From the NCBI GenBank assembly GCA_026391675.1, contig JAPLDQ010000031.1, positions 1 to 45,628 of the forward strand: a stretch of 45,628 nucleotides of DNA, written 5' to 3'. The notes beneath the pieces are model-generated. The model had not been told where the DNA came from and did not search any database. It saw nothing but the letters and a program-made list of their open reading frames with translations. The position numbers were made by a program, and so were the translations under genes. How positions within the stretch are numbered: the stretch's first letter is position 1; every line of letters begins with the position of its first letter. This DNA is from Bacteroidota bacterium (GTDB lineage Bacteria > Bacteroidota > Bacteroidia > Bacteroidales > JACABE01). Below, in pieces: positions 1 to 8,042 of the stretch.

Positions 1-80
1 ATTTGAGTTATGGTAAAATAATCTAAAACTTCTTTTGGTAATATAATACGGGCAAGATCAATTCCTTCATTTATTTGCAT
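1..80 (-). CDS. Possible N-terminus of an ISAon1-like transposase (partial, runs off left edge)
   Basis: Reading the minus strand from an ATG at 80-78 gives an uninterrupted 26-codon frame that leaves the window. It starts MQINEGIDLA and contains LPKEVLDYFTITQ. The acidic start followed by an LP-x-x-x-L-D-Y-F pattern resembles the N-terminal region of ISAon1-type transposases, a short helical segment usually read ahead of the DDE domain. Only 26 residues are visible, so this is recognition by pattern, not proof. If right, an insertion sequence ends near 100-170, where a 10-bp inverted repeat lies. Any short regulatory gene is an alternative. Confidence 0.3.
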   Translation of the reverse strand, partial: MQINEGIDLARIILPKEVLDYFTITQ

Positions 81-148
81 AGCGTTTTTTTATGCAAAGT
101 AAAAAAATATTTCTTTCTCCTCAACTTTTCGTCTTGATCCCATATTAC

Positions 149-170
149 CGATTATTTTGAAAAATAATCG
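149..170. repeat. Perfect 10-bp inverted repeat
   Basis: CGATTATTTT at 149-158 and AAAATAATCG at 161-170 are perfect reverse complements separated by GA. The element sits between the divergent partial gene at the left edge and the secreted protein at 249. No T-run follows, so it is not an obvious terminator. It could be an operator or part of a mobile-element end. No good TAnnTTTG promoter is visible for the gene at 249. Confidence 0.55.
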
Positions 171-248
171 ATAAATGATACAACCTTTTACTAAAAATTT
201 CACTCTTTAGAATATAAAATCCATCAAATATTTCTAATACAAAAAATC

Positions 249-2051
249 ATGAAAAAAATAGCACTCATTTTAATTGCCATTTTTATGGTAAATATAGCTA
301 ATGCAGGCGGGCATTTTTCAAATTTACCGGTAAGTAAACAATCGCTTATTTCTGCATCAACTGTAAATACTAATCCTTCAGTAAATCCTCTTAAAGTTAA
401 GGATGTATTAACAACCTATACTATCACTGTAACTTCAACTCCTCCAAACGGTGGATATGCATTTGGCAGTGGAACATTTAATGCCAATCAAAGCTGTTCG
501 GTGCATGCTTTTCCTGCATCCGGTTTTAATTTTGCCGGTTGGTCAGAAAACGGAAATATTGTCAGCATTGACACCAATTATATTTTTATTCTGACAGCTA
601 ACAGAAACCTGACGGCTGTATTTACTCCAATTCTTTATACTATAACTACTATTGGAAATCCAACATTTGGAGGGACCACTACTGGAGGCGGAACGTTTAC
701 TTATGGTCAGAGTTGCACAGTAAATGCCATAGCTGATACCGGTTTTGCCTTTGTTAACTGGACAGGTAATGGAGCGGTTCTGAGTTCAAATGCAAATTAC
801 ACTTTTTCAGTTTATTCAAGCCGGAATCTGATTGCCAATTTTACGACCAATCCATATACTATAAATATCACAGCAAATCCAAGTAATGGGGGAAGTGTTT
901 TTGGAGGAGGAACATTTGCTGCCGGACAAACCTGCACATTAATTGCCTCTAGTAATAATAATTATACTTTTGCCAACTGGACAGAAAACGGAAATGTAGT
1001 CAGTACTTCTACTTCTTATCAGTTCACAGTAAATTCAAACAGAAATCTTGTAGCCAATTTTACATCAGCAACCTTTACAGTTACAACCTCTTCTATGCCT
1101 GTAAATGGCGGAAATACATACGGAGGAGGCACTTTCTACTATAATCAACCCTGTGTAGTAAATGCGACAAACAGTAATGGGTATACTTTTGTAAACTGGA
1201 CCATAAACGGACAAGTTGTTAGTTTTGATTCTATATACAGTTTTAATGTTGATACAAATATGAATCTTGTTGCCAATTTTTCTACCAATCCTATTTTCAT
1301 TACAGCTTCAGTAAGTCCCGTAAATGCCGGAAATATTCAGGGTGGTGGCATGTATGCTCTTAATCAGAGTTGTAATCTTATTGCACACCCTGCTACAGGC
1401 TATTCATTTGCAAACTGGACCGAAAATGGAAATACTGTAAGTACTTATTATCATTATCCTTTTACAGTCACAGCAAACAGGAATTTGGTTGCTCATTTTA
1501 ATGCATTACCAACATGTTCAGCACAATTTACTTTAGTACCGGACAGTACATTATTGCATCATTACTTTATTATTAATAATGCAACAGGTGCAGCACCATT
1601 ACATTATGTATGGAGCTGGGGAGATGGAACATCTGATTCAGTTGCTTATCCTTCTCATACCTATGCAGCTTCCGGAAACTACAATATTTGTCTTACAATA
1701 ACAGATGCCTTGAGTTGCAGTGCAATTTTCTGCTATAATGCCAGTCTTCAGAAATCAACAAATACTATTATATCATTACAAGTTATTCAGGGTGGAGTTG
1801 GAATAAGACCGGAAAAAACAGAAAATCAGTTAAGGATTTATCCAAATCCTGCAAAAGATAATCTAAGTATAGAAAGCAATTTTAAAAGCGAACAAAATCT
1901 GGATATTGTTAATTTAATCGGACAATCAGTATTTACGACAAAAATATATGGAAATACTACAATTGATGTTTCAGCATTGCCAAAAGGTATATATTTCCTT
2001 AGATTAAATACAAATAAGGAAACTGTAGTAAAAAAGTTTGTAAAGGAATAA
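249..2051 (+). CDS. Secreted type IX cargo with five InlB-like repeats and a PKD domain
   Basis: A 600-residue exported, probably surface-attached protein. Residues 1-19 form a signal peptide ending ANA. Five repeats of about 70 residues follow (roughly 57-127, 128-199, 200-271, 272-343, 344-418). Each opens with a beta strand, carries G-G-x-x-x-G-G-G-T-F and an NW/GW pair, and ends N-R-N-L-x-A-x-F, the pattern of divergent InlB B-repeats. A PKD domain spans about 422-505 (WSWGDGT, HTYAASGNY). Residues about 527-600 are a type A sorting domain (RIYPNPAKDNLSIES, ending in KKFVKE), so export by the Sec system and then the type IX system is expected. No catalytic domain is present; an adhesive or structural role is inference. 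The gene stands alone and ends before a strong hairpin. Confidence 0.9.
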   Translation: MKKIALILIAIFMVNIANAGGHFSNLPVSKQSLISASTVNTNPSVNPLKVKDVLTTYTITVTSTPPNGGYAFGSGTFNANQSCSVHAFPASGFNFAGWSENGNIVSIDTNYIFILTANRNLTAVFTPILYTITTIGNPTFGGTTTGGGTFTYGQSCTVNAIADTGFAFVNWTGNGAVLSSNANYTFSVYSSRNLIANFTTNPYTINITANPSNGGSVFGGGTFAAGQTCTLIASSNNNYTFANWTENGNVVSTSTSYQFTVNSNRNLVANFTSATFTVTTSSMPVNGGNTYGGGTFYYNQPCVVNATNSNGYTFVNWTINGQVVSFDSIYSFNVDTNMNLVANFSTNPIFITASVSPVNAGNIQGGGMYALNQSCNLIAHPATGYSFANWTENGNTVSTYYHYPFTVTANRNLVAHFNALPTCSAQFTLVPDSTLLHHYFIINNATGAAPLHYVWSWGDGTSDSVAYPSHTYAASGNYNICLTITDALSCSAIFCYNASLQKSTNTIISLQVIQGGVGIRPEKTENQLRIYPNPAKDNLSIESNFKSEQNLDIVNLIGQSVFTTKIYGNTTIDVSALPKGIYFLRLNTNKETVVKKFVKE

Positions 2052-2110
2052 TTTACTGATAAATACGAAATTTGTTTATTTGATTTAATTGAGAAAAATT
2101 AATAAACAGA

Positions 2111-2138
2111 AAAGGCTGTCTTATTCAAGACAGCCTTT
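2111..2138. terminator. Bidirectional intrinsic terminator
   Basis: A perfect 12-bp stem (2111-2122 with 2127-2138) closes a 4-nt ATTC loop, with T-rich sequence on both sides. It can end the secreted-protein transcript on the plus strand and the SRP RNA transcript on the minus strand. Confidence 0.8.
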
Positions 2139-2168
2139 ATTTATTTTGAATTTAATATCATAAAAAAT

Positions 2169-2264
2169 GGGTAAGCCCCTTATATCGCACCGCTCGACCA
2201 CTTACCCTTGCTACATTCCTGTCCTGGGGGAGTTCAGCAGGAGCTGGTCGTATAAGACTTACCC
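2169..2264 (-). ncRNA. ffs: Signal recognition particle RNA (small bacterial type)
   Basis: On the minus strand a roughly 96-nt RNA starts GGGTAAG (2264-2258) and ends CTTACCC (2175-2169), which pair perfectly. The centre (2226-2209) reads CAGGACAGGAATGTAGCA, matching the conserved SRP apical loop around the GGAA tetraloop and the A-rich internal loop bound by Ffh (E. coli CAGGTCCGGAAGGAAGCA). A TAnnTTTG promoter ends four bases before the RNA and a terminator hairpin follows. The RNA joins Ffh to target nascent membrane proteins. An 82-codon frame crosses this stretch on the plus strand but is not a gene. Confidence 0.9.
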
Positions 2265-2267
2265 ACT

Positions 2268-2276
2268 GCAAAAGTA
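2268..2276 (-). promoter_or_regulatory. SRP RNA promoter, -7 element
   Basis: TACTTTTGC on the minus strand fits the Bacteroidota -7 consensus TAnnTTTG. It lies about 4-6 nt upstream of the folded RNA 5' end at 2264. Confidence 0.7.
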
Positions 2277-2381
2277 CAGCTTTTTTTTGAAATTTCTTAT
2301 GTATTTTTCAAATTTTTATTTCAGAACGCTATACTTAATTGAATCTTTTGCTATGTTCATAAAACCTAATTCATTAAATCA

Positions 2382-2390
2382 TATATTTGC
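2382..2390 (+). promoter_or_regulatory. Promoter of the membrane sensor kinase gene, -7 element
   Basis: TATATTTGC matches TAnnTTTG and lies 18 nt before the ATG at 2409, so the leader should be very short. No clear -33 TTG at standard spacing is visible. Confidence 0.6.
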
Positions 2391-2408
2391 ATTTCGAAAA
2401 TCATTGCA

Positions 2409-4193
2409 ATGAACCGTATTTCAATTACAGAAAAATTAATATTATACTTTGTAAGTCTTGGCATTGTTGTAATAGTAATAATAGGCTCTTATTCATATTT
2501 TTTTACCAAAAAGGCATTATTAAGCCGCACTTTTGATCAATTAACATCCTTACGTTTAGAAAAGAAAAACAGAATAGAACAGTTCTTTACTGACAGAGAG
2601 CGTGATATTACAATTATTTCAAAATCGGAAGAAGCAAAAAAGATAATTGAAATCCTGAATGCTAAGATTTTAAGTACTGATAAAATTAATAAACAACTGT
2701 TCAATTCTAATTTAAACAAGTTTTTAAGTAATGATGGTTATTACCAGAAATTATATCTGATTAATCAGACTGATTATTTATGTACAATTCGTTCATCACC
2801 AACAATTCAATCAAATCAATCAGATTATAGTGTTTTAACGAATCAGAATTTAAAAAATATCTGTGACGAAATAAAACGAACAAAACAAACAATTATTCAG
2901 GATCTAAGTAAATCCAATCTACTCATATATATTGGCACAGCAATTTTAGATGACAATAAGAATATAGAAGGAATTGTTGTACTTGAAATTCCTGTTACAG
3001 CCATCAATAAGATAATGTTTGGCTATTCAAAGAACAATGGATTAGGAGAATCTGGAGAAACTTATTTAGTAGGAAACGATTCCCTGATGAGAAGTAACTC
3101 AAGATTTAAGGAAAATGCTGTGTTTAATATTAAAGTAGCATCCGAATCTGTAAAACATGCCCTGAGAGGTGAAACTGGAAATAAAATTGTAAGAGATTAC
3201 AGAAATGTATCTTGTCTTAGCTCATTCAGCAATGTTGATATCAAAGGACTTAACTGGGTGATTTTAGCTGAAATAAATGAACAGGAAGCTATGATACCCG
3301 TTAATTCAATCAGAAATAGCATCTTATTACTTAGTTTAATTATAGCTGCCAGCGTATTTATTGTTGCCTATTTTGTTTCAAAAAGAATCTCATTACCTAT
3401 AAAAAAATTACAAAAAGCCAGTGAACAAATAAGTATTGGAAATTATAACATCAAACTAAATGTAAGTTCATCGGATGAGATTGGATTACTTACTGAAGCT
3501 TTTAACAATATGTCACTACAATTAAAAAAGCAAAGCATTGAAATAGAAGAAGAAAAAACTAAAAGACTGAGATCTATCATTGATGGACAAGAGATGGAAA
3601 GGCAGAGATTGTCAAGAGATATGCATGATAGCTTAGGACAATCATTATTAGCTGTTAAAATGAAACTGGAACATGCAAAGAATTCGAAAACCGAGAAAAG
3701 TCAGGAATTAATAATTGAAACACAGGAACTTTTAAGAAATACTATTAATGAGATTAAGAATATCTCAAACGATCTGATGCCACCGGTGCTGGAGGCTTTT
3801 GGAATTGAAAAAGGCTTGCAGAATCTTTGCAAGACAACAACTTCAAATACCGGTATCGAAATAGATTTTTTAGCTGATATTGATGAGAGTGAAATTGACC
3901 CGAGATTACAGATTTATTTGTACAGAATATCGCAGGAAGCAATTAATAATATTACCAAACATTCTAACGCATCTCATGTAAAACTTAATTTATCGGGCTA
4001 TGCTGAATTTATTTTTTTAAGCATTGCTGACAATGGAAAAGGATTTGATATAGAAAATATTGATATGAAAAGCAATGGTATTGCTAACATTAAGGAAAGA
4101 GTAAAATTATTTAAAGGTGAAGTTACATTTTGCTCTTCAGCTGAAAACGGAACACAAATTGACATTAAAATTCCCATTATTAAATATGAATAA
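2409..4193 (+). CDS. Membrane sensor histidine kinase, NarL/DegS type
   Basis: A 594-residue kinase. Membrane helix 1 spans about 10-32, a periplasmic CACHE-like sensor about 33-300, and helix 2 about 303-323. A HAMP domain follows at about 324-376 (DEIGLLTEAFNNM), then a coiled linker. The HisKA_3 dimerisation helix carries MERQRLSRDMHDSLGQ with phospho-acceptor His406. The HATPase domain shows EAINNITKH (N box) and ADNGKGFD (G1), ending in a GTQIDIKIPI strand. It should phosphorylate the response regulator whose ATG lies within its last codons (8-bp overlap). Its location ahead of a porin-amt pair suggests control of nitrogen uptake, which is inference; the ligand cannot be read from sequence. 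Confidence 0.92.
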   Translation: MNRISITEKLILYFVSLGIVVIVIIGSYSYFFTKKALLSRTFDQLTSLRLEKKNRIEQFFTDRERDITIISKSEEAKKIIEILNAKILSTDKINKQLFNSNLNKFLSNDGYYQKLYLINQTDYLCTIRSSPTIQSNQSDYSVLTNQNLKNICDEIKRTKQTIIQDLSKSNLLIYIGTAILDDNKNIEGIVVLEIPVTAINKIMFGYSKNNGLGESGETYLVGNDSLMRSNSRFKENAVFNIKVASESVKHALRGETGNKIVRDYRNVSCLSSFSNVDIKGLNWVILAEINEQEAMIPVNSIRNSILLLSLIIAASVFIVAYFVSKRISLPIKKLQKASEQISIGNYNIKLNVSSSDEIGLLTEAFNNMSLQLKKQSIEIEEEKTKRLRSIIDGQEMERQRLSRDMHDSLGQSLLAVKMKLEHAKNSKTEKSQELIIETQELLRNTINEIKNISNDLMPPVLEAFGIEKGLQNLCKTTTSNTGIEIDFLADIDESEIDPRLQIYLYRISQEAINNITKHSNASHVKLNLSGYAEFIFLSIADNGKGFDIENIDMKSNGIANIKERVKLFKGEVTFCSSAENGTQIDIKIPIIKYE

Positions 4194-4839
4194 AATAAAG
4201 ATCATACTCGTTGATGACCATCGCTTGTTTCTGGATGGTGTAAAATCCTTATTGTCAGAAGTTGAACATATTGATATTATAGCTGAAGCTACGAGTGGAT
4301 TTGAACTGTTAAATCTCTTAAAGTTGCTGACGCCTGATTTGATAATGCTCGATATCAGTATGAAAGGACTCTCAGGGATTGAAGTTTCCAAACAATTAAC
4401 TGAACAATATCCTGAAATAAAGATTTTGATACTATCAATGCATACAAATGAGGAATTTGTATTAAATGCCATAAAAGCCGGTGTAAAAGGATATTTATCC
4501 AAAGACACTTCCAAGGAAGAGCTGCTGGAAGCTATTGAAATCATATACAATGGTGGTGAAGCTTACAGCAAGTTAATATCGGAAAATTTCTTAAAAAGCT
4601 ATGTTAAAAAATTCAAAGCTGAACAAATGCTGATTGATAGCAAAACGCTTACTGTTCGCGAAATCGAAATACTCAAACTGGCTGTAGTCGGATTAAGTAA
4701 TAAAGAAATTGCCGATAAACTCTTTATCAGCACAAAAACTGTTGACAGTCACAAAAACAATATCATGCAAAAATTAAAATTAAAAAATACTGCTGAAATG
4801 GTATTGTATGCTGTTAAAAATAAAATTATCGAAGTCTGA
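4186..4839 (+). CDS. NarL/FixJ-family response regulator
   Basis: 217 residues from the ATG at 4186. The frame is open further upstream (from 4117), but only from 4186 does the protein begin as receiver domains do (MNKIKIILVDDH). This start overlaps the kinase stop by 8 bp, which implies translational coupling. The receiver has Asp10/Asp11, phospho-acceptor Asp56, Ser84 and Lys106. A LuxR-type helix-turn-helix spans about 150-210 (LTVREIEILKLA, then SNKEIADKLFISTKTVDSH). It is a DNA-binding output partner of the preceding kinase and closely resembles the regulator at 8043. Confidence 0.93.
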   Translation: MNKIKIILVDDHRLFLDGVKSLLSEVEHIDIIAEATSGFELLNLLKLLTPDLIMLDISMKGLSGIEVSKQLTEQYPEIKILILSMHTNEEFVLNAIKAGVKGYLSKDTSKEELLEAIEIIYNGGEAYSKLISENFLKSYVKKFKAEQMLIDSKTLTVREIEILKLAVVGLSNKEIADKLFISTKTVDSHKNNIMQKLKLKNTAEMVLYAVKNKIIEV

Positions 4840-4946
4840 TTCATGAATAAAAAAACATATAATTATTAATTAACCAATCAACCTCTTCTAAGAAATTCAC
4901 CTATTTCCTCAGAATTAATCTTAGTATTAATTCAAACTTCTTCCTA

Positions 4947-4977
4947 TTGTCCTAAACATAGGATGGTTATACATTTG
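4947..4977 (+). promoter_or_regulatory. Promoter of the porin-amt unit with both -33 and -7 elements
   Basis: TTG at 4947-4949 and TACATTTG at 4970-4977 are separated by 20 nt, the expected Bacteroidota -33/-7 spacing. A small inverted repeat, TCCTA-AACA-TAGGA (4950-4963), fills the spacer. Confidence 0.75.
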
Positions 4978-4996
4978 CTGAAAAAATGGTATAACC
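4965..4996. promoter_or_regulatory. 8-bp inverted repeat straddling the promoter and start codon (operator candidate)
   Basis: GGTTATAC (4965-4972) and GTATAACC (4989-4996) are perfect reverse complements 16 nt apart. The left arm overlaps the -7 element and the right arm ends one base before the ATG at 4998. A dimeric regulator bound here would block transcription; as RNA, most of the left arm lies upstream of the expected start. It is a plausible target of one of the neighbouring NarL-type regulators. Confidence 0.45.
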
Positions 4997-4997
4997 T

Positions 4998-5771
4998 ATG
5001 AAGATAAAATTTACAATTTTTAGCTTGTTTTTATTAATTATTGTATTGTTTAGCAATAGTTTACAATCACAAAACGCTACTGTAAGCGATTCATCAAAAG
5101 TAAAAATCAAACTGAATCTTGGTGCTGATATCATGAGCAGATACATCTGGCGTGGTATTGATTACGGATCATCTCCGAGTATACAGTCATCATTATCAGT
5201 TTCCGGATTTAACGTTGAATTGGGTTGCTGGAGTTCGGTAGCAACAAATGGTTTTTATAAGGAAATTGATTTATATGCTAAATATTCTTATAAAAAACTA
5301 TCATTGATTTTAACAGACTATTATATTCCATCAGTAATTGGAACTCCTGCATCACCGGATACCCGGTTTTTTGTATTTAGTGATAAGAAAACGGCACACA
5401 CTATGGAAGCATCTATACTTTATAAAGGTGATGAAAAATTTCCATTATGGGTTCAGGCAGCAGTTTTCTTTTATGGAAATGATAAACGATGGGGATATGA
5501 TGCCACTAAAGATTTAAATGAAAAGACCTATTATTCTGCTTATTTTGAAGCAGGTTATACCATTGTCATTCAGGACAACAGTTTAGACTTATTTTTGGGA
5601 ATGACTCCTGCTGAAGGTGCATTTGGAAACAAATCCGGTTTAGTAAATATGGGTGTCACCGGCAATAAAAAACTTAAGATTTCAGAAAGTTTTGAACTAC
5701 CTGTAAAAGCATCATTAATCTTTAATCCTCAAATATCTGCAGCATATTTTGTATTCGGATTTACATTATAA
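4998..5771 (+). CDS. TorF-family putative porin / outer-membrane barrel
   Basis: 257 residues. Residues 1-24 are a signal peptide (charged MKIK, hydrophobic core, LQSQ). The mature protein begins with SRYIWRGIDYGSSPSIQ, the signature seen at the start of TorF/Gcw_chp-type proteins. It continues with alternating strands and ends in an aromatic-rich strand (AAYFVFGFTL), typical of outer-membrane barrels. It lies 53 bp before the ammonium transporter on the same strand under one promoter, so it may supply outer-membrane passage for a nitrogen compound. That role is inferred from position only. Confidence 0.75.
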   Translation: MKIKFTIFSLFLLIIVLFSNSLQSQNATVSDSSKVKIKLNLGADIMSRYIWRGIDYGSSPSIQSSLSVSGFNVELGCWSSVATNGFYKEIDLYAKYSYKKLSLILTDYYIPSVIGTPASPDTRFFVFSDKKTAHTMEASILYKGDEKFPLWVQAAVFFYGNDKRWGYDATKDLNEKTYYSAYFEAGYTIVIQDNSLDLFLGMTPAEGAFGNKSGLVNMGVTGNKKLKISESFELPVKASLIFNPQISAAYFVFGFTL

Positions 5772-5824
5772 AAAAACACAATAATAAATAGTAATATTAA
5801 CATTAATCATTAAAATTCAACATT

Positions 5825-7045
5825 ATGTTAGAAACTGGTTCAACCGGCTTTATGTTATTAGCCGCAAGTTTAGTAATGCTTATGACACCTGCTTTAGCTT
5901 TGTTTTATGGTGGCTTGGCAACAAAAAGAAACATTCTGGGTATTATGATCCAGAGTTTTGCTTCATTAGGATGGACAACTGTTCTATGGTTTATTTTTGG
6001 TTATTCTTTATGTTTCAGCGGAGGTGCCGGTGGTATTATGGGTAACTTTGAAAAAGCATTTATGAATGGTGTGTCAATTGACTCTATGTATGCCGGCAAC
6101 AGTAAGATACCTGAAATTGTATTCTTTGTTTACCAGATGATGTTTGCTATTATCACACCTGCTCTTATCACAGGTGCTTTTGCCAATCGTGTTACTTTCA
6201 AATCATACATGATTTTCCTCACTTTCTGGCAGATTCTTGTTTATTATCCATTTGTTCACATGATTTGGGGTGGTGGTTTATTAGCTCAATGGGGTGTCCT
6301 TGACTTTGCAGGTGGTATAGTAGTTCATGCTACAGCCGGTTTTGCAGCTTTAGCTTCAGTATTTTATGTTGGTGCCAGAGTTGACAAAAACTCAACACCA
6401 AATAGTATCCCATTGGTTGCCATTGGAAGCGGTTTGCTATGGTTTGGCTGGTATGGTTTTAATGCAGGATCTGAATTATGTGTTGATAAAGTAACTTCTT
6501 TAGCATTTTTTAATACAGATATTGCTGCATCGTTTGCAACAGTTGCATGGGTTGTTATTGAATGGTCGCGTGAAAGGAAACCTAAGTTTGTTGGATTGCT
6601 TACAGGTTCAATTGCGGGGCTTGCGACAATTACACCTTGTGCGGGATTCGTACCGATGTGGGCTGCTCCAATTATAGGAACTGCTGCAGGTATTGTGTGT
6701 TATCTTGCAGTAATGCTTAAAAATAAAATGAAATGGGATGATGCTCTTGATGTATGGGGAGTTCATGGTGTAGGCGGTGTTTTAGGCACTATATTATTAG
6801 GGGTTTTTGCAACTAAAGCTGTAAATGCATCAGGTGCAGATGGATTATGGTTTGGAAACTCAAGTTTCTTTATTAAACAATTTGTTGCAGTAGCAGCTGC
6901 ATCCATTTATGCATTTATTTTTACATATATTATGCTTATTGTTATTAATTATATCACGCCTGTCCGTGTTTCAGAATCAGATGAAGTAATCGGACTAGAC
7001 CAAACAATTCATGGTGAAAAGGCTTATGATGAAGGTGTTCTTTAA
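5825..7045 (+). CDS. amt: Ammonium transporter (Amt/MEP/Rh family)
   Basis: 406 residues, full family length, with eleven predicted membrane helices forming the trimeric inner-membrane ammonium channel. Residues of the conduction path are present at almost E. coli AmtB numbering: Phe107, Trp148, Asp160 and His168 (LDFAGGIVVHATAG), and the second twin histidine at His314 (WGVHGVGGVLGT). The cytosolic tail is canonical (VRVSESDEVIGLD and HGEKAYDEGV), so a PII protein could bind it. No glnK/glnB lies beside the gene, unlike in most bacteria. A hairpin follows, and then a soluble histidine kinase with its own promoter. Confidence 0.97.
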   Translation: MLETGSTGFMLLAASLVMLMTPALALFYGGLATKRNILGIMIQSFASLGWTTVLWFIFGYSLCFSGGAGGIMGNFEKAFMNGVSIDSMYAGNSKIPEIVFFVYQMMFAIITPALITGAFANRVTFKSYMIFLTFWQILVYYPFVHMIWGGGLLAQWGVLDFAGGIVVHATAGFAALASVFYVGARVDKNSTPNSIPLVAIGSGLLWFGWYGFNAGSELCVDKVTSLAFFNTDIAASFATVAWVVIEWSRERKPKFVGLLTGSIAGLATITPCAGFVPMWAAPIIGTAAGIVCYLAVMLKNKMKWDDALDVWGVHGVGGVLGTILLGVFATKAVNASGADGLWFGNSSFFIKQFVAVAAASIYAFIFTYIMLIVINYITPVRVSESDEVIGLDQTIHGEKAYDEGVL

Positions 7046-7093
7046 CTTAAACACATAAAAATATCTATTTTTAAACTAAACAATTAGATTATT

Positions 7094-7127
7094 ACGCAGT
7101 CAGTGTTAAATATAATGCTGGCTGCGT
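7094..7127 (+). terminator. Intrinsic terminator after amt
   Basis: A 10-bp stem with one G-T pair (ACGCAGTCAG with CTGGCTGCGT) and a 14-nt loop is followed by TTTTTATTTT. Confidence 0.75.
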
Positions 7128-7179
7128 TTTTATTTTGAATTTATTTTAGAATAAAACATATAAATAATTATGATTTTCT

Positions 7180-7187
7180 TACTTTTG
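7180..7187 (+). promoter_or_regulatory. Promoter of the soluble histidine kinase, -7 element
   Basis: TACTTTTG fits TAnnTTTG and lies 32 nt before the ATG at 7220. It indicates that the short kinase is expressed as such and is not a decayed longer gene. Confidence 0.65.
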
Positions 7188-7219
7188 ATGAAGCATTCTT
7201 AAATTTTTCAATTCCAATC

Positions 7220-7993
7220 ATGAGTAAAGAAAGTCCTGATAATAAAAAGCAACTTCAGAATAAAGATGAAATTGGAGCCTTAACTGAATCTTTCAACCTG
7301 ATGGTGAATCAGTTAGAACAACAAAGCCAGGAGTTACAAAAAGAACGTTTGATTCAGATGCAATCTTTTATTGACGGACAGGAAATGGAACGTCAACGGC
7401 TATCCAGAGAATTACACGATGGATTGGGTCAATTGCTTATTGCCATAAAGCTAAAATTAGAAAGTCTGATATATACCGATCGCTCAAAATTATTATATAC
7501 CATCGAAGGAATTAAAACACTTTTCGATAAAACCATTGATGAAATAAAACGTATTTCCTACGATCTGATGCCTGCTGTTTTGTACGAGTTTGGCCTGTCA
7601 AAAGCTATATCAAACCTTTGTGAAGATATTGAAAACCGTACTCGCTTAAACATTTCATATACCTATGAAGGCGAAGCAGAAATACTGAATGATAAATTAA
7701 TTAAAACCTACTTATTCAGAATTGTTCAGGAAGCATTGAATAATGTTGTAAAACATGCTGAAGCTTCTAAAATCAATTTAAGTCTGCTAATTATGAATAA
7801 TGAAATCCGACTTAGAATTGAAGATAATGGTAAAGGATTTGAAGTGGAAAATCATCTTCAGTCATTAAAAACCAATGGAATATATAATATGCGGGAACGC
7901 GTAAATTTATTAAAAGGTAATTTTGAAATAATTACCAAGCCTGATGAAGGAACAATAGTTAATGTAATTATACCAATTCCTATAACTGTTTAA
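7220..7993 (+). CDS. Soluble histidine kinase lacking sensor and membrane parts
   Basis: 257 residues. Residues 15-38 (DEIGALTESFNLMVNQLEQQ) correspond to the last half of a HAMP domain, but no membrane helix or sensor precedes them. The HisKA_3 helix carries MERQRLSRELHDGLGQ with His66. The HATPase domain shows EALNNVVKHAEAS (N box) and EDNGKGFE (G1). From the HAMP remnant onward it aligns with the kinase at 2409, so the two are paralogues. It stands 174 bp after amt and 49 bp before its regulator, each with its own TAnnTTTG. Input may come from Amt or a partner protein; this is inference. Confidence 0.9.
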   Translation: MSKESPDNKKQLQNKDEIGALTESFNLMVNQLEQQSQELQKERLIQMQSFIDGQEMERQRLSRELHDGLGQLLIAIKLKLESLIYTDRSKLLYTIEGIKTLFDKTIDEIKRISYDLMPAVLYEFGLSKAISNLCEDIENRTRLNISYTYEGEAEILNDKLIKTYLFRIVQEALNNVVKHAEASKINLSLLIMNNEIRLRIEDNGKGFEVENHLQSLKTNGIYNMRERVNLLKGNFEIITKPDEGTIVNVIIPIPITV

Positions 7994-8012
7994 AAATTAG
8001 TAAAATTTTAGT

Positions 8013-8020
8013 TATTTTTG
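8013..8020 (+). promoter_or_regulatory. Promoter of the second response regulator, -7 element
   Basis: TATTTTTG fits TAnnTTTG, 22 nt before the ATG at 8043. The regulator can therefore be made independently of the kinase. Confidence 0.55.
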
Positions 8021-8042
8021 TATCAAATTAAACTTCAATCTA

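Noticed and set aside
2167-2412. 81-residue plus-strand ORF
   Set aside because: It reads through the SRP RNA and the promoter of the kinase gene, its composition is unlike a protein, and the RNA on the other strand explains the sequence conservation.
4117-4185. Longer N-terminus of the first response regulator
   Set aside because: The extra 23 residues lie within the kinase C-terminal coding region and do not resemble a receiver domain; the ATG at 4186 gives the canonical start.
4137-4550. 137-residue minus-strand ORF
   Set aside because: It is fully antisense to the first response regulator, with Ser/Ile-rich shadow composition.
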